Part shown: one piece after another, positions 1 through 8,697 of the stretch | Layout: each line of letters opens with the position of its first letter | Position numbering within the stretch: the first letter of the stretch is position 1 | Source: Syntrophobacterales bacterium | GTDB taxonomy: Bacteria; Desulfobacterota; Syntrophia; Syntrophales; UBA6807 | NCBI GenBank assembly: GCA_021159265.1 | Contig: JAGGSD010000249.1 | Location: 1 to 30,156 of the forward strand | Length of the DNA: 30,156 nt | Reading direction: 5' to 3' | The notes under the pieces: model-generated | The model's database searches: none | The model's input: the letters and a program-made list of their open reading frames with translations, nothing else | What the model was told of the DNA's origin: nothing | Made by a program: the position numbers and the translations under genes

Positions 1-2
1 TA

Positions 3-144
3 TGACTCTGTTGATTTATGAGGATTTTCGTTCAAGATCAAGGCATGCGAAAAAATAACCGCAGGCATATAGTTGATATTCCGAGGATTATTTTTTGAGC
101 ATAACGCAGAGATTGGGCGAAAAGACCTTAAATCAACAGAGTCA
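3..144. mobile_element. MITE-like palindromic element, copy 1
   Basis: This 142-bp element has perfect 16-bp terminal inverted repeats, TGACTCTGTTGATTTA at the left and its complement at the right. Inner parts are also imperfectly complementary (for example AAAAAATAA against TTATTTTTT), so the whole unit can fold as a long hairpin. A second copy lies inverted at 8698-8896. Apart from a 57-bp insert in that copy I count three base differences. There is no coding capacity, so a transposase would have to act in trans. Only two bases of left flank are in the window, so a target duplication cannot be judged. The right terminus forms the stop codon of argJ. Confidence 0.85.
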
Positions 145-1356
145 TGTATGATATTGAGCATTTATCTTCACATAATCATAAGAAAGGTCAGATGTATACA
201 GCCGGAATGATTTCTTGCCCATCCCCAGTTTTACTGAGACCTGAATATTGTTTTTTTCCATTATTTTTGACAACTCCCTTTCGTTGCCCTTTATGCCTTT
301 CCCATGGAGAAACAGGGGAACCCCATCAAAATGAAGCTCTACCGAATCTGTTTGTAATGATACTCCTGAAGATCCGATAGCTGCAATAATTCTTCCCCAG
401 TTCGAATCCGCTCCAAAGAATGCCGTTTTAACCAGATTGGAATTTGCTAAACTATATGCTACTTTTTTTGCATCTGCTAAAGACCGGGCGCCTTTAATAA
501 CAATCTCGACCAGTTTCGTCGCGCCTTCACCATCTTTTACAACAGATTTAGCCAGATTAACCATCACATCGAAAAGGGTCTCTCTAAAGTTAGTCAGACC
601 CTTTGATGGCCCGGAAACAGGTTTGTTGCCAGCAATACCATTGGCTAAAATAATAGCGGTATCATTTGTACTCATACATCCATCCACGGTAATTGCATTA
701 AAACTTCTGTCTATTGCCTGTTTAAAAACCTTATCCAGACAATTCTGATCAATATCCGCATCGGTCATAATGAACGAAAGCATTGTCGCCATATGCGGCT
801 CTATCATTCCGGCGCCTTTGGCAACTCCACAGATCGTAATCTCTTTTTCTCTTATGAAACACTTCCGGCATTCGATCTTGGGAATTCTGTCGGTTGTCAT
901 AATTCCTTCTTCTGCAGATGGGATTCCATTAACACGCAGACCCCCGACAAGATTTCTTATCCCGCCAACAATCTTTTTTACGGGAAGTTTCTCACCAATA
1001 ATACCGGTAGATGCTACCAAGATAAGGTCTTCCCGTATTCTCAACTCCTCAGCAACAGCTTTTGACATGACGACAGCATCTTTATACCCCTCTTTTCCCG
1101 TTGAAGCATTGGCATTACCACTGTTGGCAATAATTGCCTGGGCCAACCCGGTTTTTATCCTATCCATATCGAGAATAACCGGCGCTGCAGGAAAACGATT
1201 TGTCGTAAATACTGCGGCTGCCTTCGCAGGGACCTCGGAAAATATTAATGACAAATCCTTCTTGCCGCTATTCTTAATGCCGACGGATATGCCGTTGGCA
1301 AGGAATCCCGGAACCTTTATTTCCATACCACTAACCATCAAAATGACCCCACTCAT
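142..1356 (-). CDS. argJ: Bifunctional ornithine acetyltransferase / N-acetylglutamate synthase ArgJ
   Basis: ArgJ transfers the acetyl group of N-acetylornithine to glutamate, and in bifunctional forms also uses acetyl-CoA, closing the acetyl cycle of arginine synthesis in the cytoplasm. The 404-residue length is normal. The segment KGAGMIEPHMATMLSF contains the Ala-Thr bond at which the precursor normally cuts itself, and the new N-terminal Thr is the nucleophile. The usual Pro-Asn before it is Pro-His here. The C-terminus (YVKINAQYHT) is a normal family ending, but its TGA stop lies wholly inside the terminal repeat of the element at 3-144. In-frame ATGs at 1356, 1338 and 1326 are all possible starts, none with a strong ribosome-binding site. 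The gene lies 13 nt after secA on the same strand and is probably co-transcribed with it. Confidence 0.93.
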   Translation of the reverse strand: MSGVILMVSGMEIKVPGFLANGISVGIKNSGKKDLSLIFSEVPAKAAAVFTTNRFPAAPVILDMDRIKTGLAQAIIANSGNANASTGKEGYKDAVVMSKAVAEELRIREDLILVASTGIIGEKLPVKKIVGGIRNLVGGLRVNGIPSAEEGIMTTDRIPKIECRKCFIREKEITICGVAKGAGMIEPHMATMLSFIMTDADIDQNCLDKVFKQAIDRSFNAITVDGCMSTNDTAIILANGIAGNKPVSGPSKGLTNFRETLFDVMVNLAKSVVKDGEGATKLVEIVIKGARSLADAKKVAYSLANSNLVKTAFFGADSNWGRIIAAIGSSGVSLQTDSVELHFDGVPLFLHGKGIKGNERELSKIMEKNNIQVSVKLGMGKKSFRLYTSDLSYDYVKINAQYHT

Positions 1357-1369
1357 TGCTCATTTTTTC

Positions 1370-3895
1370 TTATCTTCCACAGCACTTTTTATATTTTTTG
1401 CCGCTTCCACAGGGACACGGATCATTTCTCCCTATCTTTTTTCCTTTTCTTTTGACCGTGGCGGGTGAGGACCCACCATCACCACGACTCATTATATAGT
1501 TTTCACTTTGCGGTTTTTGAACCTGTTTTATGTCATCTTCCATCTGAACCTGGACCCAGCACAACTTTTCAAGGGTATCTTCCTTGATTCGATAAACCAT
1601 GTCCATAAACATATCATAACCTTCTTTTTGATACTCCCTTTTGGGATCTTTCTGACCGTATCCCCTCAGGCCAATACCTTCTTTGAGATGATCCATAGCC
1701 AGCAGGTGATCTTTCCAGTGAGCATCTATCGATTGAAGCATGATGATTCTCATCACCTGCTCCATTAGAGGCTTACCGAATTTTTCTTCTTTATCATGCA
1801 GCAAGGTCTTAACGCCTGAATTTATTTTTTCACGAACATATTCATTATCTATGACATTGTTATCATCTAACTGATTGAAATCCGTCCTTAAAGAAAATCG
1901 TTTATAAACAATATCACCCAGTCCTTTGAGATTCCATTCATCCGGCCTGAGCTTTTCATCAACATATTCTGCCAACATATTATCAACAACTTCTTCCAGC
2001 ATATCCTCAACAGTTGACCAGAGATATTCTCCTTTCAATACTTCTTTACGTTGCGCGTATATAACCTCACGCTGTTTGTTCATAACATCGTCATATTCCA
2101 AAAGGTGTTTCCGTATCTCATAATTCTGACCCTCTACCTTTTTCTGGGCATTTTCGATGGCTTTACTTATGAGCTTATGCTCAATGGGCTGGCCTTCTTC
2201 CAGACCTATCCTGTCCATTACGGACGAAATCCTCTCGGCGCCGAATATCCTTAGGAGGTCATCCTCGAGGGAAAGATAAAACCGGGAAGAACCTTTATCT
2301 CCCTGCCTTCCCGATCTTCCTCTGAGCTGATTGTCTATTCTGCGGCTCTCGTGTCTTTCCGTGCCAAGGATATGAAGTCCGCCAACTTCGGCCACGCCTT
2401 CGCCCAATTTGATATCCGTTCCCCTTCCCGCCATATTTGTTGATATTGTAACAGCCCCGGGCTGACCGGCCTGGGCAATGATTTCCGCTTCTTTCTCATG
2501 ATTCTTGGCGTTTAGCACATTATGCTTAATACCGGCTTTTTTGAGGTATTTGCTTAACAACTCAGACTTTTCAATAGATATTGTTCCTACCAGAACGGGT
2601 CTCTTCTGGCTGTGTAATTCCTTGATTTCATCAATAACAGCAGTAAATTTTTCCTTCTCCGTCTTGTAAATAACATCAGGATAATCCGTTCGTATCATCG
2701 GCATATTAGTAGGGACAACAACAACGTCGAGATTATATATATTTTTAAACTCAACAGCTTCTGTATCCGCTGTACCTGTCATACCCGCCAGTTTGTCGTA
2801 CATCCTGAAATAATTCTGGAATGTTACAGAGGCAAGGGTCTGATTTTCCCTTTCTATTTTTACCCTTTCCTTTGCCTCCAGCGCCTGGTGCAGACCGTCG
2901 CTGTATCTCCTGCCCGGCATGACCCTTCCCGTGAATTCGTCAACAATGACAACCTGTCCCTCTTTCACAAGGTAATCGACATCTTTTTTGAACAGTGTAT
3001 GCGCCTTGAGCGCCTGATTTACATGGTGTAGTATCTCCATATTTCTCGGTTCATAGAGATTATCCACTTTTAGCAATTTTTCTGTTCTTGCAACGCCACT
3101 CTCAGACAGTACAACGGTTCTATTTTCTTCATCAATAGTATAATCTTCGTCCTTTTTTAAACGGGGGATGATCTGGTTAATTTTGTAATATTTATCCGTT
3201 GATTCTTCAGAAGGGCCGGATATGATGAGCGGTGTTCTCGCTTCATCGATGAGAATACTGTCCACTTCATCTACGATAGCATAATTGAAATCTCTCTGAA
3301 CATAATCCTCAATGTCAAATTTCATGTTGTCTCTGAGATAATCAAATCCAAATTCATTATTTGTGCCGTACGTGATATCACAATTATAGGCAGTTTTTCT
3401 TTCTTCATCGTTCATGCCATGAATAATGACTCCTACGGAAAGGCCCAGAAATTTGTAGATAGGGCCCATCCATTCGGCATCTCTCTTCGCCAGATAATCA
3501 TTTACTGTAATAACATGAACACCCTTGCCGGAAAGGGCGTTAAGATAAATAGGCATTGTGGCTGCTAATGTTTTCCCTTCACCGGTTTTCATTTCTGCAA
3601 TTTTACCTTCATGCAGAACGATGCCTCCTATGACCTGAACATCAAATGGTCTCATGCCTACCGTTCTTTTCGCCGCTTCTCTGGCAACGGCAAACGCTTC
3701 CACAAGGATATCATCAAGCTCAGCGCCATTCTCAAGTTTTTCCTTAAAATATGATGTTTTAGCATTGAGTTGAGGATCAGAAAGGGGCATAATCAATGGT
3801 TCGAGATCGTTTATCTCTTCAAGGAGCAAAGATAATCTCTTCAACTCTCTGTCATTTTTACTTCCAATAAACTTTTTTAGAATAAAATTCAGCAT
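1370..3895 (-). CDS. secA: Preprotein translocase ATPase SecA
   Basis: SecA is the motor ATPase that drives unfolded preproteins through SecYEG at the inner membrane. The N-terminus (MLNFILKKFIGSKNDREL) is typical. DEAD-type features follow: MKTGEGKTLAA (Walker A), VDEVDSILIDEARTPL (Walker B region), the VTVNDYLAKRDAEWM segment and GRGTDIKLG in the second helicase domain. The C-terminus has the zinc-binding SEC-C motif CPCGSGKKYKKCC, used in SecB and ribosome contact. I place the start at 3895 because GAGG sits 5 nt upstream and the family starts here. An in-frame extension to 3946 would run through a hairpin. The upstream neighbour is an M23 peptidase and argJ follows, an order I recall from other deltaproteobacteria. 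Confidence 0.97.
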   Translation of the reverse strand: MLNFILKKFIGSKNDRELKRLSLLLEEINDLEPLIMPLSDPQLNAKTSYFKEKLENGAELDDILVEAFAVAREAAKRTVGMRPFDVQVIGGIVLHEGKIAEMKTGEGKTLAATMPIYLNALSGKGVHVITVNDYLAKRDAEWMGPIYKFLGLSVGVIIHGMNDEERKTAYNCDITYGTNNEFGFDYLRDNMKFDIEDYVQRDFNYAIVDEVDSILIDEARTPLIISGPSEESTDKYYKINQIIPRLKKDEDYTIDEENRTVVLSESGVARTEKLLKVDNLYEPRNMEILHHVNQALKAHTLFKKDVDYLVKEGQVVIVDEFTGRVMPGRRYSDGLHQALEAKERVKIERENQTLASVTFQNYFRMYDKLAGMTGTADTEAVEFKNIYNLDVVVVPTNMPMIRTDYPDVIYKTEKEKFTAVIDEIKELHSQKRPVLVGTISIEKSELLSKYLKKAGIKHNVLNAKNHEKEAEIIAQAGQPGAVTISTNMAGRGTDIKLGEGVAEVGGLHILGTERHESRRIDNQLRGRSGRQGDKGSSRFYLSLEDDLLRIFGAERISSVMDRIGLEEGQPIEHKLISKAIENAQKKVEGQNYEIRKHLLEYDDVMNKQREVIYAQRKEVLKGEYLWSTVEDMLEEVVDNMLAEYVDEKLRPDEWNLKGLGDIVYKRFSLRTDFNQLDDNNVIDNEYVREKINSGVKTLLHDKEEKFGKPLMEQVMRIIMLQSIDAHWKDHLLAMDHLKEGIGLRGYGQKDPKREYQKEGYDMFMDMVYRIKEDTLEKLCWVQVQMEDDIKQVQKPQSENYIMSRGDGGSSPATVKRKGKKIGRNDPCPCGSGKKYKKCCGR

Positions 3896-3906
3896 AAATA
3901 CCTCAT

Positions 3907-3935
3907 AAAAAAACCCGGCAAATGAATCTACCGGG
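3907..3935 (-). terminator. Terminator-like hairpin directly before the secA ribosome-binding site
   Basis: On the minus strand CCCGG, a 12-nt loop and CCGGG are followed by seven T residues, and the T-run ends at the GAGG of secA. The stem is only 5 bp, so the terminator is weak. It could end transcripts from the M23 gene, or act as an attenuator or translational gate for secA. The sequence alone does not decide between these. Confidence 0.45.
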
Positions 3936-4009
3936 AATCTTTCCAAATTAAAGAGTTTTCACTCATTATTCACTGCGCATACGCCGAGACTTAAGAAGAA
4001 AATGATAAG

Positions 4010-4915
4010 CTAAAAAAGATATTTCCTCGGGTTGACATAAACACCATTTACACAAATTCCATAATGAAGATGAGGACCGGTACTGTGACCGGAGTTTCCC
4101 AACTGTCCAATAACATCTCCCCTTTTTACTCGTTGACCATTTTTAACAATAATTTTTGAAAGATGGCCATACGCAGTTATTATACCATTACCATGATCTA
4201 TTTTCACCACATTTCCCATACCTGGTTCAACAGACTTTTTTACTACAACACCGTTCGCTGGCGCCAAAATATCATCGCCCATCCTCGATGCTATGTCTAT
4301 TCCACGGTGAAACTCTCTTCTTCCGGTAAAAGGCGATATTCTGTATCCAAACTCAGAAGTTACCCAACCCATCACCGGCCATATTGATGGAGTTGATGCA
4401 AGAATAGATCGCTGTTTTTTAAGGAACTCAAATAATTCGCTGAAGCTATCTTTCTGGTAATCGGCTTCTTCAAGGAGCGCGTCAATATTTTTATGTATAT
4501 TATTGATTAAAGTTTTCTCTGTCTCAGCTATTTGGGACTCTGCCATGCTCTTCTCAGACACGGGGCCACCCACGCCAAGAAACTGGCTGGTGTTCCGGCC
4601 CTTGTCAATGTTCGTCATAACCCTTATTTTCTGGTCAAATTCCTTGATATCCGCCATTTTCTTTCCAAAATCAGATACTTTAGCAGCCAGCAAATCGATC
4701 TGTTCCTTCTGAACCGCAGTAAGATGTTTAAGTCTGGAAAGTTCTGCAACTTCATGCCTGATTTTTATATAATCATAAGAAAAATACAGGATAGATAAAA
4801 AGCTAATGGATGCCAGGACGGAGGCAACTATGATAAAAGCGCTTGACAGTTTAATTTTTTTTATAGAACTTTTCTTCTGTGGAATGAGTAACATTGTATA
4901 ATAATTTTTTGCCAT
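4010..4915 (-). CDS. Membrane-anchored M23 family metallopeptidase
   Basis: This is a predicted zinc endopeptidase that cuts peptidoglycan cross-bridges outside the inner membrane. A basic N-terminus is followed by one transmembrane segment (about residues 25-47), a coiled-coil stretch (about 50-90), a linker and a C-terminal LytM domain (about 190-300). All expected zinc and catalytic positions are present: HRGIDIA (His and Asp ligands), AYGHLSK (catalytic His) and PHLHYG (HxH). It is therefore probably active, unlike the NlpD-like protein at 14563-15321. The start at 4915 (MAKNYYTM) is chosen because GAGGG lies 8 nt upstream; an in-frame ATG at 4939 lacks this. It precedes secA on the same strand with a weak hairpin between them. 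Confidence 0.88.
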   Translation of the reverse strand: MAKNYYTMLLIPQKKSSIKKIKLSSAFIIVASVLASISFLSILYFSYDYIKIRHEVAELSRLKHLTAVQKEQIDLLAAKVSDFGKKMADIKEFDQKIRVMTNIDKGRNTSQFLGVGGPVSEKSMAESQIAETEKTLINNIHKNIDALLEEADYQKDSFSELFEFLKKQRSILASTPSIWPVMGWVTSEFGYRISPFTGRREFHRGIDIASRMGDDILAPANGVVVKKSVEPGMGNVVKIDHGNGIITAYGHLSKIIVKNGQRVKRGDVIGQLGNSGHSTGPHLHYGICVNGVYVNPRKYLF

Positions 4916-5225
4916 AGCAATATCCCTCATGTGTTCCAAGTATGATCCTATATTCTCGTGACGCTACCACAAAAATTCCAAAAGTCAAGTATAGATTGCA
5001 AAATTACATACTTTGACTTATTGTTAAGTAAAAAACTCCTATTTTTAGTATTTTCGTCATTTTCACTGGATTCCTGAACAATGTTGTGTGTGAAATTCGC
5101 CACTAATTTTTTGAGAACTTCGGTTTCAGCACATATAACACAATAAGTTATGTAAGAAAGGCAATCAGATCCTTTTCCCTCACAATTACCTGGAAATGGA
5201 TAAATACACCATAGAAACTGTTATG
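4916..5225. other. Intergenic region before the M23 gene, with an inverted repeat
   Basis: This AT-rich stretch of about 300 bp separates pycB from the M23 gene, both on the minus strand. I see no convincing coding frame. AAGTCAAGTAT (4982-4992) and ATACTTTGACTT (5008-5019) form an imperfect inverted repeat about 70 nt upstream of the M23 start, which could be an operator or part of an untranslated leader. No clear terminator follows pycB. Confidence 0.4.
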
Positions 5226-7181
5226 CTACTTGCTCCCTTTGATAATTACAAGAGAATCTCCTGCATCCACTTCATCCCCGGGAGATACCGACACACTTGT
5301 CACCTTACCGTTGATCTCAGAAATAACATTATTGAGCATTTTCATCGCTTCAAGAATGACTAAAATCTGTCCGGCAGACACATCATCTCCTTCACAAACG
5401 GGCACTTCATTAACTTTACCCTTAAGAGGCGACCTGACATCTCCTGATTTGGCCAGAGCATCAATTTCTTTTGCCGTAAGCGTCACTTTTCTCTTTTCCC
5501 GCCCGGGTTCCTGCTCCAGCACTGTCAGCATGGGTTCAGGATGATGGTCGATAATCATATAGGTGACGGCGTCTCCACTCTTTGTCCTTCTCTGGGGACC
5601 AATCTCAACTGTATGTTGTTTTCCAAAAGCATCAGAAAACTCGAACCTCTCTCCCAGATTGAATCCGCCCTTTCTAAACCATATCTCAGGATGTAATACC
5701 CAGGTTTTACCGTATGTTTCTTCAAATTTAAAAAAACTCACCGCGTCATTAGGATGTTGCAGGTACAATACCAATTCATCTTCAGTGGCTTTACGCCCTA
5801 AACGATGTTCCAGTACCCTCTTTTCAACTTCAATATCAACATCCCCGATCTTTTGATAACCTCTTTCGTTTTCAACTATTTTTTTCCAATCCGGTCCAAA
5901 TACGGCCTCGTAAATTTCATCGGAAGGCCAGTAAAAAGGTAAATCCCCATATCTTCCAAGCATCAAATTTTTCAAATCGTCATTGGCATTTTTATACCGC
6001 TCATTATTAAGCACGTTATTTACCGCGGTGGTCCACAATATTTGTGAACCCGGGGTCACACTCCACCAGTTTCCAAGTTCTACTTGAACTCTGGGCAGCT
6101 CCTTTTGCAAGATTTCCGGCATTAAATGTAAAAAGTTCCCATTAACAGCCTGTTCAAAGCTTGATCCGGTCGCCCCGCCCGGCAATTTATGTATTTGAAC
6201 TGTGGAATCAAAACCAAAAAATTGCGACTCAAAATCTTTGTAATATACTCTCTCGGGTCGAAGTTTATTGGAGGTATCAATCACCTTCCGGCGGTTAATG
6301 CCCATTGCCCTGTGACCATAGTCTTTCAGCGTATCAATAACTGTTAATACAGGAGGCGGACCGTAAAAACCGGTAAAGGCATGGTCTCCAGCATCAACAA
6401 TTTTTACCCCGTTACATACTGCCTGGACGATTCTCCCGATATCATCTCCATCTGTATTGTGGCCATGATAATGGATAATGAGATCAGGGTACTTAGCCAG
6501 GATTGCTTTTACCAGATCGCCAATCCTTTTCGAGGTTCCCAGACCTCCGTGGTTTTTTATACACAGAACTATTTCATCACCAGTTACATCGAGTATTTCT
6601 CCTACCTTCTTAACATAATATTCATCGGTGTGTTCCGGCCCTGTCGAAAAGCATATCGATGGTTCGAGGATACATCCCGCGGCCTTTACCTCTTCAAAGA
6701 CAGGAATCATGTTCGGAACATAATTAAGAAAGTCAAAGACTCTCCATATAGGAATATATCTCGCGAAACTTCGCACTGTTAAACGAATCACGTTTTCAGG
6801 ATACGGCCTGTATCCGAATAAATTGACTCCTCTGCACAAAGTTTGAAACATTGTATCGGGCATAAGGGAGCTCAATACCTCCAGCTTTTCAAGTGGATTT
6901 ATTTGCTTCCTCAACATGTCCACGTGTACTGATGCGCCTCCCGATATCTCAATTGATAAATATCCCGACGCGTTTCTCTCAGCGGAAACAAGAATCTGGG
7001 TGCGGGGCATAATACGATTTTTATAATCAGACTGGGAAAGATCCCGTTCCGTATTCGTTATATAATAACCCTCTGCGTCTCTGATTTTATCGAGTATGTA
7101 TTTCACCCCTTTTTCCCGTAAATCCCGTGGGGTAATTCTCTCATCCATAATCTCCTGCGATACATTCATTCCTTCTACCAT
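5226..7181 (-). CDS. pycB: Biotin-dependent carboxyltransferase subunit (pyruvate carboxylase subunit B-like)
   Basis: This 651-residue protein combines a carboxyltransferase domain (about 20-310), a conserved carboxylase domain (about 310-480) and a C-terminal biotinyl domain (about 575-650) with the attachment motif EAMKM. It should accept CO2 from biotin carboxylated by the partner at 7217-8674 and pass it to a small acid. RD-x-x-QS (metal Asp), LCIKN (Lys carboxylated in relatives), HGHNTDG (two His ligands) and RGVNLFGY (substrate loop) are retained. The segment that reads close to TSQP in pyruvate carboxylases, and carries the proton-relay Thr, reads FTGFYGPPP here. The acceptor may therefore not be pyruvate; 2-oxoglutarate and others are possible. 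It lies 35 nt after pycA, so the two probably form one operon. Confidence 0.85.
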   Translation of the reverse strand: MVEGMNVSQEIMDERITPRDLREKGVKYILDKIRDAEGYYITNTERDLSQSDYKNRIMPRTQILVSAERNASGYLSIEISGGASVHVDMLRKQINPLEKLEVLSSLMPDTMFQTLCRGVNLFGYRPYPENVIRLTVRSFARYIPIWRVFDFLNYVPNMIPVFEEVKAAGCILEPSICFSTGPEHTDEYYVKKVGEILDVTGDEIVLCIKNHGGLGTSKRIGDLVKAILAKYPDLIIHYHGHNTDGDDIGRIVQAVCNGVKIVDAGDHAFTGFYGPPPVLTVIDTLKDYGHRAMGINRRKVIDTSNKLRPERVYYKDFESQFFGFDSTVQIHKLPGGATGSSFEQAVNGNFLHLMPEILQKELPRVQVELGNWWSVTPGSQILWTTAVNNVLNNERYKNANDDLKNLMLGRYGDLPFYWPSDEIYEAVFGPDWKKIVENERGYQKIGDVDIEVEKRVLEHRLGRKATEDELVLYLQHPNDAVSFFKFEETYGKTWVLHPEIWFRKGGFNLGERFEFSDAFGKQHTVEIGPQRRTKSGDAVTYMIIDHHPEPMLTVLEQEPGREKRKVTLTAKEIDALAKSGDVRSPLKGKVNEVPVCEGDDVSAGQILVILEAMKMLNNVISEINGKVTSVSVSPGDEVDAGDSLVIIKGSK

Positions 7182-7216
7182 TATTATCTTTTATCCTTGT
7201 CCCTTTTACCTTTAAT

Positions 7217-8674
7217 TTAATACGCATATGGATTAATCTTTTTTGCGTGGATTTCAGCCACCAGTTTTGAAAGACGTGCTATTTCGCGTTCCATCTCCGG
7301 GTAGTGAAATATTTCCGGATGTGTGTCCAGGTATGACGTATCAAACACACCCTTCCGAAAATCGGGCTCATCACAGATTGCCAGGTAAAACGGTATTGTC
7401 GTCTTCGGACCTACAATCAAAAAATCGTGCAATGCTCTCTTTAGTCGTTGAATCGCTTGCTCCCAGTTATAGCCACGAACGGTTATTTTCACCAAAAGCG
7501 AATCATATTCAGTTGGAATTCTGTATCCCTGGTAGACCATTCCATCCAACCTGATTCCGGGGCCACCCGGAGATTGATACACCTCAACCCTTTTACCCCC
7601 TTCCGGCATGAAATTGTTTCTCGGGTCCTCAGCGTTGATCCTGACCTGAACGGCCTTCCCCATAAGCTGCACTCTATCCTCAGGAATCCTCAGGGGTTCT
7701 CCTTCAGCTATTCTTACCTGTTCCCTTACTATATCTACTCCTGTTAAAACTTCAGTAACGGTATGCTCAACCTGTAACCTTGTATTCATTTCCATAAACC
7801 AGAACTCACTGGTTTTTGCGTCAACAAGAAACTCAACCGTTCCTGCATTGATATAGCCCGCTTTACTGGCTGCCATGATTGCTGTTGCATGGATTGCGTG
7901 TAACACATCTGAAGGGAGATCCGCAGGGGCAATTTCAAGCAACTTTTGATGCCTTCGCTGAATGGAACAATCTCTTGTCCCCAGATGAATAACATTTCCA
8001 TGGTAATCGGCCAGGATTTGAACCTCTACATGCCGCGATGATTCAATGCATTTTTCCACATAGATATTCTCATTACTGAAAGCCGACAGCGCTTCCGCTC
8101 TTGCCAAAGGCAGTTGAATAAGCAGGTCCGATTCATTTTCAACCTTTCTGATTCCCCGTCCGCCACCTCCCGACGACGCCTTTAACATAACGGGATATCC
8201 ATAACTGTTGCTAAATTCAATGGCTTCCTCTATACCCTTATCACCCTGTGAAAGATTATCTGTGCCGGGGATAAAAGGAATATCCGCTCCTTTCATAATT
8301 TCTCTGGCAATGACTTTATTTCCCAGGTTACGAATAACATCGGGGGGAGGTCCAATAAAAATAATTCCAGCTTTTTCACATTCGGCAGAAAAATCAGGAT
8401 TTTCGGCGAGAAATCCATAACCGGGATGTATTGCATCCGCACCCGATTTACGGGCTGCCCAGATCATTCTGTCTATATCGAGATAATCTTTCCTCGGACC
8501 ATTTCCTATGAGTATAGCCTCATCGGCGAACCTGATAAACAATGATTCGCTATCCGGTTTCTCATACACAGCTACAGTTTCGATATCCAGTTCTCTAACT
8601 GTTCGGATAATTCTAAGAGCTATTTCACCCCGGTTTGCCACCAAAACCTTTTTTATTTTCCTTTTTGCCACCAT
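7217..8674 (-). CDS. pycA: Biotin carboxylase subunit (pyruvate carboxylase subunit A / AccC family)
   Basis: This 485-residue ATP-grasp enzyme carboxylates biotin with bicarbonate and ATP. It has the N-terminal KVLVANRGEIALRI motif, HPGYGFLAEN, the glycine-rich ATP loop SSGGGGRGI and the biotin-carboxylase signature EMNTRLQVEHTVTE. The length is that of a stand-alone subunit (AccC or PycA), not full-length pyruvate carboxylase. With pycB directly downstream, a two-subunit carboxylase is more likely than acetyl-CoA carboxylase, since no accB or accD is nearby. AAAGGA lies just upstream of the ATG at 8674. The start is only 23 nt from the mobile element at 8698-8896, so transcription must begin within or pass through that element. 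Confidence 0.93.
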   Translation of the reverse strand: MVAKRKIKKVLVANRGEIALRIIRTVRELDIETVAVYEKPDSESLFIRFADEAILIGNGPRKDYLDIDRMIWAARKSGADAIHPGYGFLAENPDFSAECEKAGIIFIGPPPDVIRNLGNKVIAREIMKGADIPFIPGTDNLSQGDKGIEEAIEFSNSYGYPVMLKASSGGGGRGIRKVENESDLLIQLPLARAEALSAFSNENIYVEKCIESSRHVEVQILADYHGNVIHLGTRDCSIQRRHQKLLEIAPADLPSDVLHAIHATAIMAASKAGYINAGTVEFLVDAKTSEFWFMEMNTRLQVEHTVTEVLTGVDIVREQVRIAEGEPLRIPEDRVQLMGKAVQVRINAEDPRNNFMPEGGKRVEVYQSPGGPGIRLDGMVYQGYRIPTEYDSLLVKITVRGYNWEQAIQRLKRALHDFLIVGPKTTIPFYLAICDEPDFRKGVFDTSYLDTHPEIFHYPEMEREIARLSKLVAEIHAKKINPYAY

Positions 8675-8697
8675 TCATTTTCCTTTCGAGGATTCAA

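Noticed and set aside
770..1468. Long plus-strand frame opposite argJ and secA
   Set aside because: Antisense shadow of two well-supported genes, without a ribosome-binding site or domain.
6900..7110. Suspected loss of the metal-binding Asp in the carboxyltransferase (no Asp four residues before RD)
   Set aside because: In pyruvate carboxylase and HMG-CoA lyase the metal ligand is the Asp of the RD pair, and that residue is present here.
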